DNA of 6,071 nucleotides, taken from positions 1 through 6,071 of the forward strand of contig JAEYVB010000037.1 in assembly GCA_023429345.1 (NCBI GenBank). Direction: 5' to 3'. The DNA comes from Planctomycetota bacterium (GTDB taxonomy: Bacteria; Planctomycetota; Phycisphaerae; Phycisphaerales; UBA1924). Shown here one piece after another: positions 4,932 through 6,071 of the stretch. The notes below the pieces were generated by a model. The model worked only from the letters and a program-made list of their open reading frames with translations, was not told the origin of the DNA and searched no databases. The position numbers and the translations under genes are program-made. Each line of letters begins with the position of its first letter. Position 1 is the first letter of the stretch.

Positions 4932-6071
4932 CTACCAGATCCAGCGCATCCGCCCGAAGTCCGGCACCGGGATGCCCAGGCCGCCCTTGGTCAGGGCGGG
5001 GAAGTAGACGAAGAAGGCGCGGCCGATGAGGAGGTCGCGGGGAACGATGCCGTCGGCGGGGTCGATCTGCTCGCGGACCCAGGGGTCGCTCTCGCCCCAG
5101 AGGCGGGCATCCAGGGAGAGGGGCGAGTTGTCGCCGCAGACAAAGAAGTGGTCGGGGCCGAGCACGAGGCTGGAGGCGGGGTCGAGGGCGCGGCCGGGGA
5201 ACGTCGTGTAGGGCATGTACGAGGGCTGGAAGTAGAGGTCCCGCTGCACGCCCACACGGTGGAGCGTGAAGCCCGCACCACTCCCCGTACCATTCCCCCC
5301 ACTCCCCGAGAACTCCCAGCGCAGCCGCGGCTGCTGGTAGTCGCGGGCGTTGGCGAGGGCCGAGCCGCGGAGGGCGCTGCTGAGGGAGAAGACCTCCGCC
5401 AGGGTGATGCCGACGGAGCGCTCGAGCCGTTCGGCGGGGGTCCAGTCGTACTCGCCGCGGGCGATGAGCCGGCCATCGCACCAGAGCTGGAGCGACTGGT
5501 CGACGTGCCAGAACTCGAGGTTGCGGACTTTCCCGCGCGGGGGGGAGGGGGGGAGTTCGCCGGTGGCGAGAGTCTCCCACCCGTCCGCGGGCACCGCGCG
5601 GTGGCCGAGGGCGTCGGGCTCGCCGAGCTTGCCCTTGCGGAGCGTGACCGCCGTGCCACGCAAGTCGGCGCGGAACTCGTGGCCGCGGACCTCTACGACG
5701 GCGGAGAGGTCCGTCGCGTTCCCGGGAGAGTGCGGCTCGAAGCCCAGGGCCATGTTGACATCGCCCACGGGGAACTGGGGGCGGTTCATCGCCTGGTTGT
5801 AGGGGTAGTAGTCGACGATGGGGCGGATGCCGTTGTTCCAGGTGAGCGTGGTCGGGCCCGCGCCGGTGTAGGTGTAGCTCTGGCGGCCCTCGATCGCCCA
5901 CCGGCCCGCCGCCCCTCCACTTCCGCCCTCGCCCACCCACGGCGAGCGGAAGCCGGCGGCGTGCTGAGGGAGGGGCTGGTGCTGGCTCCAGAAGACGTCC
6001 TGCCACACGGTGCGCTGCACGCGCTCGGGCTTGCGCTGGATCTGCCAGCCGGGGAGGGCCCAGGTGTTGGT
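4932..6071 (-). CDS. lepB: Type I signal peptidase (S26 family), planctomycete type with long insert (N-terminus outside window)
   Basis: The frame enters from the right edge and ends with TAG at 4934-4932, giving 379 visible residues. Box E is clear: G-D-N-S at 5135-5124, then S-L-D-A-R-L-W-G, then I-V-P-R-D-L-L-I-G-R-A and a hydrophobic F-F-V-Y-F-P. The positions equal to E. coli Ser278, Asp280 and Arg282 are kept, while the Ser of the usual D-S-R is Ala. The catalytic Ser and Lys boxes and the membrane anchor would lie beyond 6071. Before box E is an insert of about 300 residues, beginning I-Q-R-K-P-E-R-V-Q-R-T-V-W, including a lectin-like beta stretch (W-H-V-D-Q-S-L-Q-L-W-C-D-G) and two Gly/Ser-rich linkers. 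From recall, such inserts are common in planctomycete LepB-like proteins. The enzyme would cleave signal peptides on the outer face of the inner membrane. Start codons inside the window, such as GTG 6020, are not the true start because the conserved pattern continues upstream. Confidence 0.85.
   Translation of the reverse strand, partial: TNTWALPGWQIQRKPERVQRTVWQDVFWSQHQPLPQHAAGFRSPWVGEGGSGGAAGRWAIEGRQSYTYTGAGPTTLTWNNGIRPIVDYYPYNQAMNRPQFPVGDVNMALGFEPHSPGNATDLSAVVEVRGHEFRADLRGTAVTLRKGKLGEPDALGHRAVPADGWETLATGELPPSPPRGKVRNLEFWHVDQSLQLWCDGRLIARGEYDWTPAERLERSVGITLAEVFSLSSALRGSALANARDYQQPRLRWEFSGSGGNGTGSGAGFTLHRVGVQRDLYFQPSYMPYTTFPGRALDPASSLVLGPDHFFVCGDNSPLSLDARLWGESDPWVREQIDPADGIVPRDLLIGRAFFVYFPALTKGGLGIPVPDFGRMRWIW

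Noticed and set aside
4906..6006. A 366-codon minus-strand frame overlapping the signal peptidase gene
   Set aside because: It is Arg/Pro-rich shadow sequence; the other frame carries the GDNS box and insert motifs.

Overview
The window is very GC-rich DNA (60-base samples count 73-77% G+C in most genes). It most likely comes from a planctomycete of the class Phycisphaerae. Two signs point there. Two secreted proteins end in the tandem cysteine-containing 'GC-type dockerin' tail typical of that group (ANCD...LNVADFTCFL...FAAG). The signal peptidase is of the planctomycete kind, with a long insert before the GDNS box. The organism call is an inference from protein style; there is no rRNA or other marker here.

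Layout from left to right. (1) 2-1048, plus: the 3' part of a secreted SGNH/GDSL-type hydrolase with a doubled GC-type dockerin tail. (2) 1978 down to about 1082, minus: a Cof-type HAD phosphatase with all four catalytic motifs. It has no stop codon before the neighbouring gene, so its frame runs antisense into the dockerin tail of gene 1. (3) 2078-3574, plus: a secreted beta-propeller protein with the same doubled tail, followed by a strong intrinsic terminator at 3593-3622. (4) 3629-3800: a gene remnant on the minus strand in which a decayed piece of a HAD gene is joined to a decayed copy of the last codons of the signal peptidase gene. (5) 3891-4859, plus: a pentapeptide-repeat-like protein with a 20-residue F-x-x-C-x-F period and a helical C-terminus, in lower-GC DNA. 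(6) 6071 down to 4932, minus: the C-terminal part of a type I signal peptidase, with its N-terminus outside the window.

Genes 1 and 3 are probably exported by the general secretory route and may be held by the same unknown receptor for the dockerin-like tail. A type I signal peptidase such as gene 6 would cleave such precursors, but nothing ties these genes into one operon: they alternate in strand. The most notable structure is the stretch from 3629 to about 4931. There the pentapeptide gene lies between a degenerate copy (3629-3668) and the intact copy (4932-4971) of the signal peptidase 3' end, in direct orientation, next to a HAD-gene scar. This reads as a site of past insertion or rearrangement. 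I see no complete new defence or mobile system, and no tRNA, rRNA, CRISPR array or transposase.
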